30,582 nt of DNA. Origin: a virus. Position numbers and translations under genes: made by a program. This document shows positions 11,977 to 18,346 of the stretch, piece after piece. The stretch covers positions 1 through 30,582 of the IMG/VR virus record IMGVR_UViG_3300042453_002251; one strand, written 5' to 3'. The notes below the pieces were generated by a model that searched no databases, was not told where the DNA came from, and saw nothing but the letters and a program-made list of their open reading frames with translations. Every line of letters starts with the position of its first letter. Positions within the stretch are counted from its first letter, which is position 1.

Positions 11977-12891
11977 TTACTCGTTTGGTTTCACATTGGC
12001 CCAGTATTTGCCAGCGGCTACCGGGTCTAGTTTCTCGTCGGGGATTTCTGGGGCTGGCGGGAACATGGCACGGGCCTTGTCGATCTCACCAGCCCAGTTG
12101 TTAAGCAAGGTAAGCATGGAGCGGCGTGTGAAGACATCCTTCTCCCCGCGCTTGGCGTAGAGCTTTTCGAGCAGCTTCCAGTCCTCCTCGCAGGTTTGGA
12201 AGTGAGGCTTGGCAGCGCGTAATTCGGCGGCAGACCATGCCGTAGCATCGCGGCGACCGAGCAGGCGGTTGGCTCGCGCCTTGAAATCGGCGGAGGTTAT
12301 AGTTGATTGCAGAGAGCGCGAATCCATTGATGAGCGTTCGGCAATCTGTGGGTTGGACGGTTTGGGAACATTGGAATCAACCGTAGGGAACAAATCAGTA
12401 GCCATGGTTTTCGGAGCGTCAGCGACAAAACCATCTGATGGTTCTTTTGATGGTTCCTTATGATGGTTCATATAAGGGAGACTAACGCGCGTTACCCCCA
12501 CCCCCCGATAACCCGTGTTACCCCCTCCCCCACTAACGCGTGTTACCCCCTCCCTAGCCACCAATCTGCTTTTCGGCGTAACCCATTCCATGATATCGCG
12601 GGTAATTTTATCATCGCCAATCTGGTCAACCATGATCGTGTAGTAGTTCGATGTTTGCCTGCCAGACTGATCTTCTCTTTCTTCGCGTCTAACGACGCCG
12701 ACCTCTATCAGAGCATTCAGATACTTCTTTGCTATCGGCTCGGACAAGTTGGCTTTCTCTGCAATTTTCCGAATGGAAGGCCAACAGGCACCATCGTCAT
12801 TCGCACAATCGGCAAGGCTCAAAAGCACCAGCCGCGCATTACCCTCTGTCTTGCTCCGCTCAAAGACATCGGACATAATTTTGACACTCAT
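11977..12891 (-). CDS. O-like replication initiator with winged-helix domain (304 aa)
   Basis: The N-terminal region (MSDVFERSKTEGNARLVLLS, then CWPSIRKIAEKANLSEPIAK and YLNALIEVGVVRREE) is a helix-turn-helix of the HTH_36 type found in phage replication proteins of the lambda O class. The middle (about residues 115-160) is low-complexity Gly/Val/Thr/Pro sequence encoded by iteron-like DNA repeats. The C-terminal part (RSMLTLLNNWAGEIDKAR) is helical. It probably binds the origin inside its own gene and loads the DnaB-type helicase downstream. The start at 12889-12891 is tentative; no ribosome binding site is evident and the frame extends to 12975. Confidence 0.75.
   Translation of the reverse strand: MSVKIMSDVFERSKTEGNARLVLLSLADCANDDGACWPSIRKIAEKANLSEPIAKKYLNALIEVGVVRREEREDQSGRQTSNYYTIMVDQIGDDKITRDIMEWVTPKSRLVAREGVTRVSGGGGNTGYRGVGVTRVSLPYMNHHKEPSKEPSDGFVADAPKTMATDLFPTVDSNVPKPSNPQIAERSSMDSRSLQSTITSADFKARANRLLGRRDATAWSAAELRAAKPHFQTCEEDWKLLEKLYAKRGEKDVFTRRSMLTLLNNWAGEIDKARAMFPPAPEIPDEKLDPVAAGKYWANVKPNE
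12436..12555. other. Candidate replication origin: iterons plus AT-richer direct repeats
   Basis: Three copies of a 25-bp unit start at 12481, 12507 and 12532. Each carries a palindromic core (TAACGCGCGTTA, TAACCCGTGTTA, TAACGCGTGTTA) followed by a C-rich CCCCC(A/T)CCC tract. Beside them are three perfect TGATGGTTC repeats at 12436, 12448 and 12461 (period 12-13) in AT-richer sequence, like the unwinding repeats of an origin. They lie inside the initiator gene, as the lambda origin lies inside gene O. Function inferred. Confidence 0.6.
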
Positions 12892-13049
12892 AAGTGAAAA
12901 GGGGCGACCCCTTGCGGTGGCGAGCAGAAGCGGCAACTGACGCATGAGAGTGGTGAAACCACCACAAGGGATCATATATTATTGTTTACTTAATTCTGCT
13001 CTGTTTACTTCGGCTCTCACCCCGAAGGCGCGTTCTCACGCACATGGGC

Positions 13050-13078
13050 ACACTAGCGGGCGCGAGTTTTCATGTCAA
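13050..13078 (-). promoter_or_regulatory. Weak putative leftward promoter before the initiator gene
   Basis: Minus strand TTGACA (13078-13073), 17-base spacer, TAGTGT (13055-13050). The minus 35 box is perfect but the minus 10 box matches at only three positions. It lies at the stop of the upstream gene. Confidence 0.3.
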
Positions 13079-13458
13079 GCCAATTTCTCGCCGATCACAA
13101 TCTTTTCTACTTTCCCCTGCGCCCAGTCATCAATCTCGTCCATCATGTCTACCCAGAAAGCCTCGGCATCCTCCTTGTTCTGTAGTTCCAGCACGGAGAG
13201 TTTGCGCTCGTAGTTGCTCGCCTCATCGTTGATGTAGACCTCCAGCATGTAGACCTTCTGGGCGACTCCAAGGAAAGTAGCGAGGAGGGCGTGACCGGAC
13301 GGGCGGCAGGCTAGGACGATCTCCTTGTCCACTTGGGCGGGGATATCGTAGCTCATCACGATGCCCTCACCGAGTAGCTTGGAGAAGGCGAGGTTGGAGA
13401 TGATGATGCTCGTCTGCGCGGCGGTCGCGATGAATCGGCCTACTTCTTCGTCATTCAT
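13075..13458 (-). CDS. Hypothetical early protein, first gene of the leftward operon (127 aa)
   Basis: Starts MNDEEVGRFIATAAQTSIII and contains SYDIPAQVDKEIVLACRPSG and a C-terminal acidic helix (KEDAEAFWVDMMDEIDDWAQ). No domain recognised and no membrane span or signal peptide. Its ATG directly adjoins the operator-like palindrome at 13458-13473 and lies 8-9 bases from the inferred minus 10 box, so its message is probably leaderless. As the first product of the early operon it may be an anti-repressor or a host-takeover protein, but that rests only on position. Confidence 0.75.
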   Translation of the reverse strand: MNDEEVGRFIATAAQTSIIISNLAFSKLLGEGIVMSYDIPAQVDKEIVLACRPSGHALLATFLGVAQKVYMLEVYINDEASNYERKLSVLELQNKEDAEAFWVDMMDEIDDWAQGKVEKIVIGEKLA

Positions 13459-13472
13459 TATCGGTAACGATA
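13459..13472. promoter_or_regulatory. Palindromic operator-like site TATCG-GTAA-CGATA
   Basis: Extended TTATCG...CGATAA at 13458-13473. It covers the inferred minus 10 box of the leftward early promoter and touches the first base of the downstream ATG, the expected position for a repressor operator. Confidence 0.75.
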
Positions 13473-13512
13473 ACGAATCTGCGCTTGACTTGTCAATAAA
13501 AGTTTCTATACT
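13467..13512. promoter_or_regulatory. Divergent back-to-back promoters (early operon and repressor)
   Basis: The dyad TTGACTTGTCAA (13485-13496) supplies both minus 35 boxes. Rightward: TTGACT (13485-13490), 16-base spacer, TATACT (13507-13512), then 8 bases to the ATG at 13521, implying a leaderless message. Leftward: TTGACA (13496-13491), 18-base spacer, TATCGT (13472-13467), then 8 bases to the ATG at 13458. The leftward minus 10 lies in the palindrome. Confidence 0.6.
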
Positions 13513-13520
13513 CCCCCGCG

Positions 13521-13835
13521 ATGGATCACCCACTACTAGGAGCCTACGAAGCCTGCATGGAAGCCTACGAGAGAAGTCGGATGTTGCGGCAGGCCGGGAG
13601 GGCCGTATTCGGCAAAGAGTTGAAGTTGGCGAGGAAAAATCTCGGCATGACCGTGAGGGAGATGGGCAGCGTGGTGGGGACAACAGGAGCGTTAATCAAC
13701 CAGATCGAGACCAGCAGCCGATCTATCTTGAAGCTGGATCAGGTCAAGAAAATCGTGGAGCTATGCTTAAACGGAAAACACCAATCAGAGCAAAAAGCGG
13801 ATTCAAGAAGCGAGGGGGAAGGCTACGAGCGGTAA
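13521..13835 (+). CDS. Xre/Cro-type HTH regulator, candidate phage repressor (104 aa)
   Basis: Residues about 30-75 (FGKELKLARKNLGMTVREMG, then VVGTTGALINQIETSS) form a classic HTH_3 domain. An N-terminal helix (1-28) may dimerise, and the tail is charged and disordered. There is no LexA/S24-type peptidase domain, so induction by RecA cleavage is unlikely. It is divergent from the early operon and shares the palindromic operator region with it; a leaderless message, as for lambda cI from PRM, is inferred. It is the best candidate to bind the TATCG-N4-CGATA sites spread over the genome. It overlaps the next gene by 73 bases. Confidence 0.75.
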   Translation: MDHPLLGAYEACMEAYERSRMLRQAGRAVFGKELKLARKNLGMTVREMGSVVGTTGALINQIETSSRSILKLDQVKKIVELCLNGKHQSEQKADSRSEGEGYER

Positions 13836-14080
13836 GCAAGAGTCGGGCGAAGGTGAACGAGATTTACCGAGCCGCGAAGCAGATGTATATGTTTGAACAT
13901 CCTAACTGCGAGATATGCGGGAAAGTGGCACACGATCTTCACCACAAATGCGGGCGCGGGAAGAATCTCTGTAACATGAACACATTCATGGCCCTTTGCC
14001 GTTTGTGTCACGATAGCGTCCACCATAATGTAGCTTGGGCCAGAGAGCGCGGCTACATTCAATACGATTACAAACCATGA
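13763..14080 (+). CDS. HNH-type zinc protein, putative nuclease (105 aa)
   Basis: Starts MLKRKTPIRAKSGFKKRGGR, a basic arm, then C49-x2-C52 (CEICGK), His60-His61 (DLHHKCGR), Asn71/Asn73, C79-x2-C82 and further His (CRLCHDSVHHN). This is the order expected of an HNH nuclease fold with a structural zinc, similar to NinG-like or late phage HNH proteins. GGAG lies 4 bases before the ATG. The start lies inside the HTH gene in another frame, and its stop overlaps the following ATG. Could assist recombination or packaging. Confidence 0.75.
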   Translation: MLKRKTPIRAKSGFKKRGGRLRAVSKSRAKVNEIYRAAKQMYMFEHPNCEICGKVAHDLHHKCGRGKNLCNMNTFMALCRLCHDSVHHNVAWARERGYIQYDYKP

Positions 14081-14307
14081 GCTACAACCAACCATTCGAG
14101 TCCCTAGTCAAAGTGCGCGGGTATATCTGCGCGGAGAACCCATATAAGATTCGCTTCATGCAGACCTACAACGACTGCTGGATCAAGCGGAAAGATATTA
14201 CGAACATCGAGCGCGTGGAGAAGACCAGCGAAGGCTACTGGCTATCCTTCCTCACAGTCCGCGAAGAAGTGGCGAACGAGCTTGAGCTTGACGGGGAGCT
14301 TGCTTAA
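14077..14307 (+). CDS. Hypothetical small phage protein (76 aa)
   Basis: Starts MSYNQPFESLVKVRGYICAE and contains RFMQTYNDCWIKRKDITNIE and LSFLTVREEVANEL. The beta-rich pattern and the phrase describing a strand-turn-strand around NDCWI-KRKDI suggest a small SH3-like or barrel fold, but no family is recognised. The ATG overlaps the TGA of the HNH gene. It ends just before the palindrome at 14309-14324. Confidence 0.65.
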   Translation: MSYNQPFESLVKVRGYICAENPYKIRFMQTYNDCWIKRKDITNIERVEKTSEGYWLSFLTVREEVANELELDGELA

Positions 14308-14309
14308 AT

Positions 14310-14323
14310 TATCGTTACCGATA
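14310..14323. promoter_or_regulatory. Palindromic site TATCG-TTAC-CGATA
   Basis: Extended TTATCG...CGATAA at 14309-14324, directly after the stop of the repressor operon and about 45 bases before the next start. Confidence 0.7.
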
Positions 14324-14330
14324 AATTGTG

Positions 14331-14362
14331 CTTGCGGAATTAATTTTCCGCGAGAATAGTGT
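14331..14362 (+). promoter_or_regulatory. Hairpin and weak promoter before the fibre/decoration genes
   Basis: CTTGCGGAA (14331-14339), TTAATT loop, TTCCGCGAG (14346-14354) form a 9-bp stem with one wobble. TAGTGT (14357-14362) lies 8 bases before the ATG at 14371, the same spacing as at 13512 and 18338. TTGCGG (14332-14337) could be a minus 35 box but with a long 19-base spacer. Confidence 0.35.
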
Positions 14363-14370
14363 AAAGAACT

Positions 14371-15003
14371 ATGGCTTCTCCAGACAGACATTTCGCAAAC
14401 GCGGCGATCTTCACGCACAGCACGGGACTCACTCCGAACAGCGGAGACGCGGCACTCTACATTAAGAGTGACAACAAGGCCTACATCAAAGATTCTGCTG
14501 GCACGGAAGCTGCTGTGGGTGGTGGTGGCACGAAGACCTACGCCGTCTTCAACGCTAACGACAACCAACCTCCCGCCACAAACTTTGCCACGCTGGATAC
14601 CCGCAATAGCATCGCCATCCTCGACTTTGACGATACCACCGATGAAAGCGCAATCTTTCTTGGCATCATCCCAGAGGCGGCAGTCCTTGGAAGCGGACTC
14701 AAGATTCGCCTCATCTGGACAGCAACCACCGCCACCTCTGGAGACTGCGTGTGGGACGCTGCATTAGAGAGGATGAATACTGACATCGACACGGATAGCT
14801 TCGACACCGCAGCCAGCGTGACTACTACGACCAACGGAACCAGCGGAGTGCCGAACTACTCGGAGATCACCTTGACCACCATCGACTCCGTCGTCGCAGG
14901 CGACGGCTTCCGACTCAAAATCACACGCGACGCAAACAATGCGAGCGACACCATGACAGGCGATGCCGAGTTGATTGCTGTCGAAGTAAGGAGCGCGGCG
15001 TAA
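14371..15003 (+). CDS. Putative virion structural or fibre protein (210 aa)
   Basis: Starts MASPDRHFANAAIFTHSTGL, has NSGDAALYIKSDNKAYIKDS and a beta-rich C-terminal half containing LIWTATTATSGDCVWDAALE. The latter pattern (a jelly-roll-like strand pair around TSGDxxWDxAxER) recurs, from memory, in phage tail or neck proteins. No coiled coil or signal peptide. The gene is followed by a LamG-like and a tail-fibre-type protein with overlapping stops and starts. Exact virion location unknown. Confidence 0.7.
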   Translation: MASPDRHFANAAIFTHSTGLTPNSGDAALYIKSDNKAYIKDSAGTEAAVGGGGTKTYAVFNANDNQPPATNFATLDTRNSIAILDFDDTTDESAIFLGIIPEAAVLGSGLKIRLIWTATTATSGDCVWDAALERMNTDIDTDSFDTAASVTTTTNGTSGVPNYSEITLTTIDSVVAGDGFRLKITRDANNASDTMTGDAELIAVEVRSAA

Positions 15004-15653
15004 TGGCTTACGATTTCACGGCAGCGAGCAGTCAGTTTCTTTCTGTAGCATCAGCACCAGCAACAGTCGCACCGTTAACAATGGCCTGCTGGTTTCGCTC
15101 TGCAACAGTCACAACTGCGTATGGTTTGATTTGTTTAAATTCGACCACCGCAACGGATCGGCACGCTCTATTGTTGAGGGGAGACTTATCTGGAGATCCT
15201 GTTTCTTTTTTTTCTGCCGCAGGTGCATCAAATGCGGCCGCGAATAGCACAACCTCATTTAGTGCTAACACTTGGTCTCATGCTTGTGGGGTTCTTTCAT
15301 CGAGCGCAAGCAGGTCTGTTTATCTGAATGCGGGGGGGGTGGCTACAGAAACAACAAACTTGGCAACAACTGGACTAACCCAAACCTCTATCGGTGCTCA
15401 ACGATTTTCAACATTTCCTTCAGGAGCGAGTTTTATGGGCGGTCAAATCGCAGAAGTCGGCATCTGGAACGCAGCCCTAACCGCCGCCGAAATCGCCTCC
15501 CTCGCAGCAGGCATGACCTGCGACAAAATCCGCCCGCAAAATCTCGTTTTCTACGCCCCACTCGTCCGCGACCTCAACGACCAAAAAGGCGGCTTGACCA
15601 TCACCAACAACAACGCCGCCACCGTCGCCAACCACCCAAGAGTTTATGCCTAA
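15003..15653 (+). CDS. LamG/concanavalin A-like lectin-fold protein (216 aa)
   Basis: Starts MAYDFTAASSQFLSVASAPA. The pattern of an initial YL-type strand, TMACWFRSATVTTAYGLICL, NTWSHACGVLSSSASRSVYL and a C-terminal GGQIAEVGIWNAALTAAEIA is that of a LamG-like jelly roll (LamGL/concanavalin family), which in phages binds surface sugars. The gene starts on the stop of the previous one (TAATG) with AAGGAG upstream. It contains an 8-G run at 15332-15339 that could cause slippage. The middle of the gene is AT-richer than its ends. Likely a receptor-binding or decoration protein. Confidence 0.75.
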   Translation: MAYDFTAASSQFLSVASAPATVAPLTMACWFRSATVTTAYGLICLNSTTATDRHALLLRGDLSGDPVSFFSAAGASNAAANSTTSFSANTWSHACGVLSSSASRSVYLNAGGVATETTNLATTGLTQTSIGAQRFSTFPSGASFMGGQIAEVGIWNAALTAAEIASLAAGMTCDKIRPQNLVFYAPLVRDLNDQKGGLTITNNNAATVANHPRVYA

Positions 15654-16065
15654 TTATTATAATAAGACCACCTTTGAGCGCAAAGACATCGCGCAGGAAC
15701 TGATTGATCTCTGGACCGAGACGAGCAACCCCAAGCTCGGCGAGTATGAGTTAACCCCACCCGCCCCATCACCAGATGCGGTATGGGACAATGGGCAATG
15801 GGTCATCCCTCCTCCTCCGACATACACCGCAGAGCAATGGCTCGCCAAAGAAGGCTACGGCCCCACTCAGTTGGTTACATTGCTTGATCTATTCGCAGAG
15901 CTTACCGCTGCCGCCAAGGTATCGCCCAAGCTCGATGAGGTGAAGGCATGGACGAACGCTATCCTCGGAGAGTATGTGCAGAGCAACCAGCCCAAAGAAG
16001 ACTGGGGTGCCGCGCCATTTGGATTCAACGAGACGGTGATCGAAGCCTACGGGTTGCTCGCCTAA
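15646..16065 (+). CDS. Hypothetical tail-fibre-associated protein (139 aa)
   Basis: Starts MPNYYNKTTFERKDIAQELI, with a Pro-rich centre (ELTPPAPSPDAVWDNGQWVI followed by PPPPTYTAEQWLA) and a helical C-terminus. The VWDNGQWVxPPP segment resembles phage tail-fibre assembly or chaperone proteins, but not strongly. It overlaps the LamG-like gene by 8 bases and is convergent with the terminase, whose stop codon overlaps its own by 3 to 4 bases. Confidence 0.6.
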   Translation: MPNYYNKTTFERKDIAQELIDLWTETSNPKLGEYELTPPAPSPDAVWDNGQWVIPPPPTYTAEQWLAKEGYGPTQLVTLLDLFAELTAAAKVSPKLDEVKAWTNAILGEYVQSNQPKEDWGAAPFGFNETVIEAYGLLA

Positions 16066-17903
16066 TCCTCGCCCCACGAATCTGAGGAGTAGGCATCCTC
16101 TTCGCTATCGGGTTGAATCTTATTTTCGGGTCTAGCCCAGAAGCGGTCGGTAGGCACAGTTTTATCGGTTCCGATAAAAACAAGTCCGTAGCGGCGAGCC
16201 ATCTCGACCATATAGATGAAGCTGTCGGAAAGGTCTGGAGAGTAACCAGTTCTGCCCTTGAGGTCATCCTTTGTTTCGATGGACATCTTCTTATTCTTGG
16301 TGCGCCACCTACGCAGGCATAGCTCGCGTCCGAGATCGCTAGCCGGGTCCAGCCCATAGATCACCTTGGCCTTCAAACCGTGGTAGACAGAAAAGAAGTA
16401 TTCCGAGACAAGGCGATCATAGACCTCATTACAAGGTCGCTTATCCACATCCGCCGCGATTCGGTCGGTAGGCTTACCCATAGAAGAGATAAGAGCGATA
16501 GAGTGCCCATTGGGATCAAAGCGCAGCCATTCGCGGATGATCGCTTGGCCCACGCGCCCACCATCTCCGCTCACATCCATACCAAAGCGTTTCGGTTCCA
16601 CCCCATATCTGCGGCAAATATCGACCACTTTCTCCGCAAGCTGGACATCAAACTCTTGGGCTGCGTTGGCAGAGAGTTGGATCACTTCTTGGTGCTGGAG
16701 GTAGAGAACCCTCGCGCTCGTTCCCCTGACATTACCGAGCTTACCGATAGAGAGAACACAGCGATCCCCGCCTACAGTAAAGGCGGTATCAAAGCCAGCT
16801 ACCTTCACAAACCCATCGGCAGACCAGATAGGTTCTTCAAGAGTATCGGCATTTCTGATCACATCGGAGGTGAGAATCGTCTGATTGAAGCCAGACTTCG
16901 GCCACCAGCCGATAGCATTGCGAACATAGTCCACAGCATTCTCATCGCCGTAAGACATCTTAAGCATATCGGCCTGCTTCTGGCGATCCATGAGGAACGG
17001 GAATGGAGGAGGCTCGCTGGCAGGAGCGTCGAAGTTGGGAGACTTGTTGCCATTGTAGAAGAGGCAGATACCCGTCTCCGTCTCCCATTGGAGCATATCG
17101 GCATTCACAGTATCAAAGGTCGAGGCACCTTTGGGCATACACCAGCGGGTATGAGGATTGTCGCCAGTAGAAGGGTTGCCGATTCCAATAAAGACCTTAT
17201 CGTTGTTGGAGGAAAGGTTCTGTCTGGCACTTAGCGCACCCATCTCCATTTCCGGCAACTCATCCATAGCAAGACGGATGCGCTTATTCTTACGACCACG
17301 CGTAGTGTCGATGGCTTTTTGCCCCTCATTACCTTGAGGAAAGGCCAAGGCTTTGATAGCATTTTGGTATTCTTTTTCATCTTGTCCACTTGCTCCACCC
17401 CACACGATCATGTGGCGATAGTCGATTAGGTTTCCAATTCTATGTCTGGCACACTTGTAGAGTTTCGAGATGATACCCCAGATACGATCCTCCGAAGCAC
17501 CGAGGGTAGTAGTCGCCACCCAAGAGGAAGTGCAATGAGGAGCCGCGCACCAGTCGAGGTAAATCCAGACAGAGACAGGGAACGACTTGCCAGCAGACGC
17601 CGCGCCAGCCAGCACCACATCGTCATTATTGCACAGAGACTCAAAGGTGCGGAGCATTGAATGGTTGGTATACCCGCGATTCTTGATAATGACATCGGTC
17701 GGCCATTGGAGTTGGACGGCTTTGATAAAATGCTCAAATGGGGACATGAGTTTGAACTGCGAGAGATCGACATTCTTCTCGATGCAGAGCGTCTTGCCAT
17801 ACTGCCCGCGAGTGAGGGCGTAGCAGTATAGCTCAATCTGAAGATCGTCCATGTTATCGGGGAATAACATGCCGTAGCGTTGTATACCTTTTTTGCTTGA
17901 CAT
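16062..17903 (-). CDS. terL: Terminase large subunit (613 aa)
   Basis: Two-domain packaging motor. ATPase: Walker A GAASAGKS (100-107) and Walker B IRLAMDE (209-215). RNase H-like nuclease: the three acidic positions are Asp372 (VAGFDTAF), Asp443 (FGMDVSGDGG) and Asp557/560 (YSPDLSDS). Length is normal. It cuts concatemers and drives DNA into proheads through the portal. ATG at 17901-17903 is preferred over a TTG 12 codons upstream. Unusually, the gene runs against the adjacent structural genes: convergent on one side with a 4-base overlap, divergent on the other with only 38 bases between. A palindromic site lies near its 3' end. Confidence 0.93.
   Translation of the reverse strand: MSSKKGIQRYGMLFPDNMDDLQIELYCYALTRGQYGKTLCIEKNVDLSQFKLMSPFEHFIKAVQLQWPTDVIIKNRGYTNHSMLRTFESLCNNDDVVLAGAASAGKSFPVSVWIYLDWCAAPHCTSSWVATTTLGASEDRIWGIISKLYKCARHRIGNLIDYRHMIVWGGASGQDEKEYQNAIKALAFPQGNEGQKAIDTTRGRKNKRIRLAMDELPEMEMGALSARQNLSSNNDKVFIGIGNPSTGDNPHTRWCMPKGASTFDTVNADMLQWETETGICLFYNGNKSPNFDAPASEPPPFPFLMDRQKQADMLKMSYGDENAVDYVRNAIGWWPKSGFNQTILTSDVIRNADTLEEPIWSADGFVKVAGFDTAFTVGGDRCVLSIGKLGNVRGTSARVLYLQHQEVIQLSANAAQEFDVQLAEKVVDICRRYGVEPKRFGMDVSGDGGRVGQAIIREWLRFDPNGHSIALISSMGKPTDRIAADVDKRPCNEVYDRLVSEYFFSVYHGLKAKVIYGLDPASDLGRELCLRRWRTKNKKMSIETKDDLKGRTGYSPDLSDSFIYMVEMARRYGLVFIGTDKTVPTDRFWARPENKIQPDSEEDAYSSDSWGED
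16163..16176. promoter_or_regulatory. Palindromic site TATCG-GTTC-CGATA
   Basis: Extended TTATCG...CGATAA at 16162-16177, in the last codons of the terminase gene (residues FIGTDK on the minus strand). Confidence 0.65.
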
Positions 17904-17941
17904 CCGATATAGAAGACCACATCTTCTTGCCCAGATCAAGC
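17904..17941. promoter_or_regulatory. 38-bp divergent intergenic region
   Basis: Lies between the divergent terminase and 17942 genes. It contains the dyad GAAGA-CCACA-TCTTC. A rightward TTGACA at 17897-17902 overlaps the terminase start, but the matching minus 10 (CATCTT, 17920-17925) is weak. Promoters for both genes must be here or within their neighbours. Confidence 0.35.
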
Positions 17942-18313
17942 ATGAAACTTAAAGATCGAAACAGAGCGCCTGTGGGCGGGTTCAAGTATCGTTATACGAT
18001 ACATCGCTTCAATCTAGACTTCCCCGCCACAGTCTACGGGGATTCGTGGACCCGTCTCATAGCGAATATTAAAAAGGACATGGTTAGCAACGCGCATCCT
18101 GTTCCCAATGATCTTGAGTATCAGGTGGAACAACAAATCTGTGCGAGCCAACCCGCCGACCGATGCTGGCAACAAAGCGGTGATGTTACCGCAAATCTTA
18201 TCCACGGCGCAGCTAGACTCATCGACAGTATCGCAGGGACAAGGCTGGAGAAGAAGGCAAAGGGATGTCTGTCTTGCGGGAAGCGCAGGGAAAAGATGAA
18301 CAAAATTCTTTGA
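17942..18313 (+). CDS. Conserved phage protein preceding the portal gene (123 aa)
   Basis: Starts MKLKDRNRAPVGGFKYRYTI and ends with a C-x2-C pair (KGCLSCGKRREKMNKIL). Proteins with an MKLKDRNR-PNGGF start occur, from memory, near terminase genes in other phages; their role is unknown. The region EYQVEQQICASQPADRCWQQ carries two more cysteines. It is divergent from terL. The frame contains TATCG-TTATA-CGATA (17987), a spaced-out relative of the palindrome. Confidence 0.7.
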   Translation: MKLKDRNRAPVGGFKYRYTIHRFNLDFPATVYGDSWTRLIANIKKDMVSNAHPVPNDLEYQVEQQICASQPADRCWQQSGDVTANLIHGAARLIDSIAGTRLEKKAKGCLSCGKRREKMNKIL

Positions 18314-18338
18314 CGGAATGACTATCGTTAACGATAAT
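18310..18338 (+). promoter_or_regulatory. Putative promoter of the portal operon, overlapped by the palindrome
   Basis: TTGACG (18310-18315), exact 17-base spacer, GATAAT (18333-18338), then 8 bases to the portal ATG. GATAAT is formed by the right half of the palindrome at 18323-18336, so a protein on that site would block RNA polymerase. The message would be leaderless. Confidence 0.6.
18323..18336. promoter_or_regulatory. Palindromic operator-like site TATCG-TTAA-CGATA
   Basis: Perfect 14-bp palindrome covering the spacer and minus 10 box of the inferred portal promoter. Confidence 0.7.
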
Positions 18339-18346
18339 ACCGAACT

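Noticed and set aside
12481-12555. CRISPR-like array
   Set aside because: Units are contiguous 25-bp repeats without unique spacers and lie in a coding region next to origin-type repeats; iterons explain them better.
16380-17234. 284-codon open frame antisense to terminase
   Set aside because: Shadow of the terminase coding sequence; no ribosome binding site and no recognisable domain.
17987-18001. TATCG-TTATA-CGATA
   Set aside because: Half-sites match the genome-wide palindrome, but the spacer is 5 instead of 4 bases, which would change the spacing of a dimer. Not counted.
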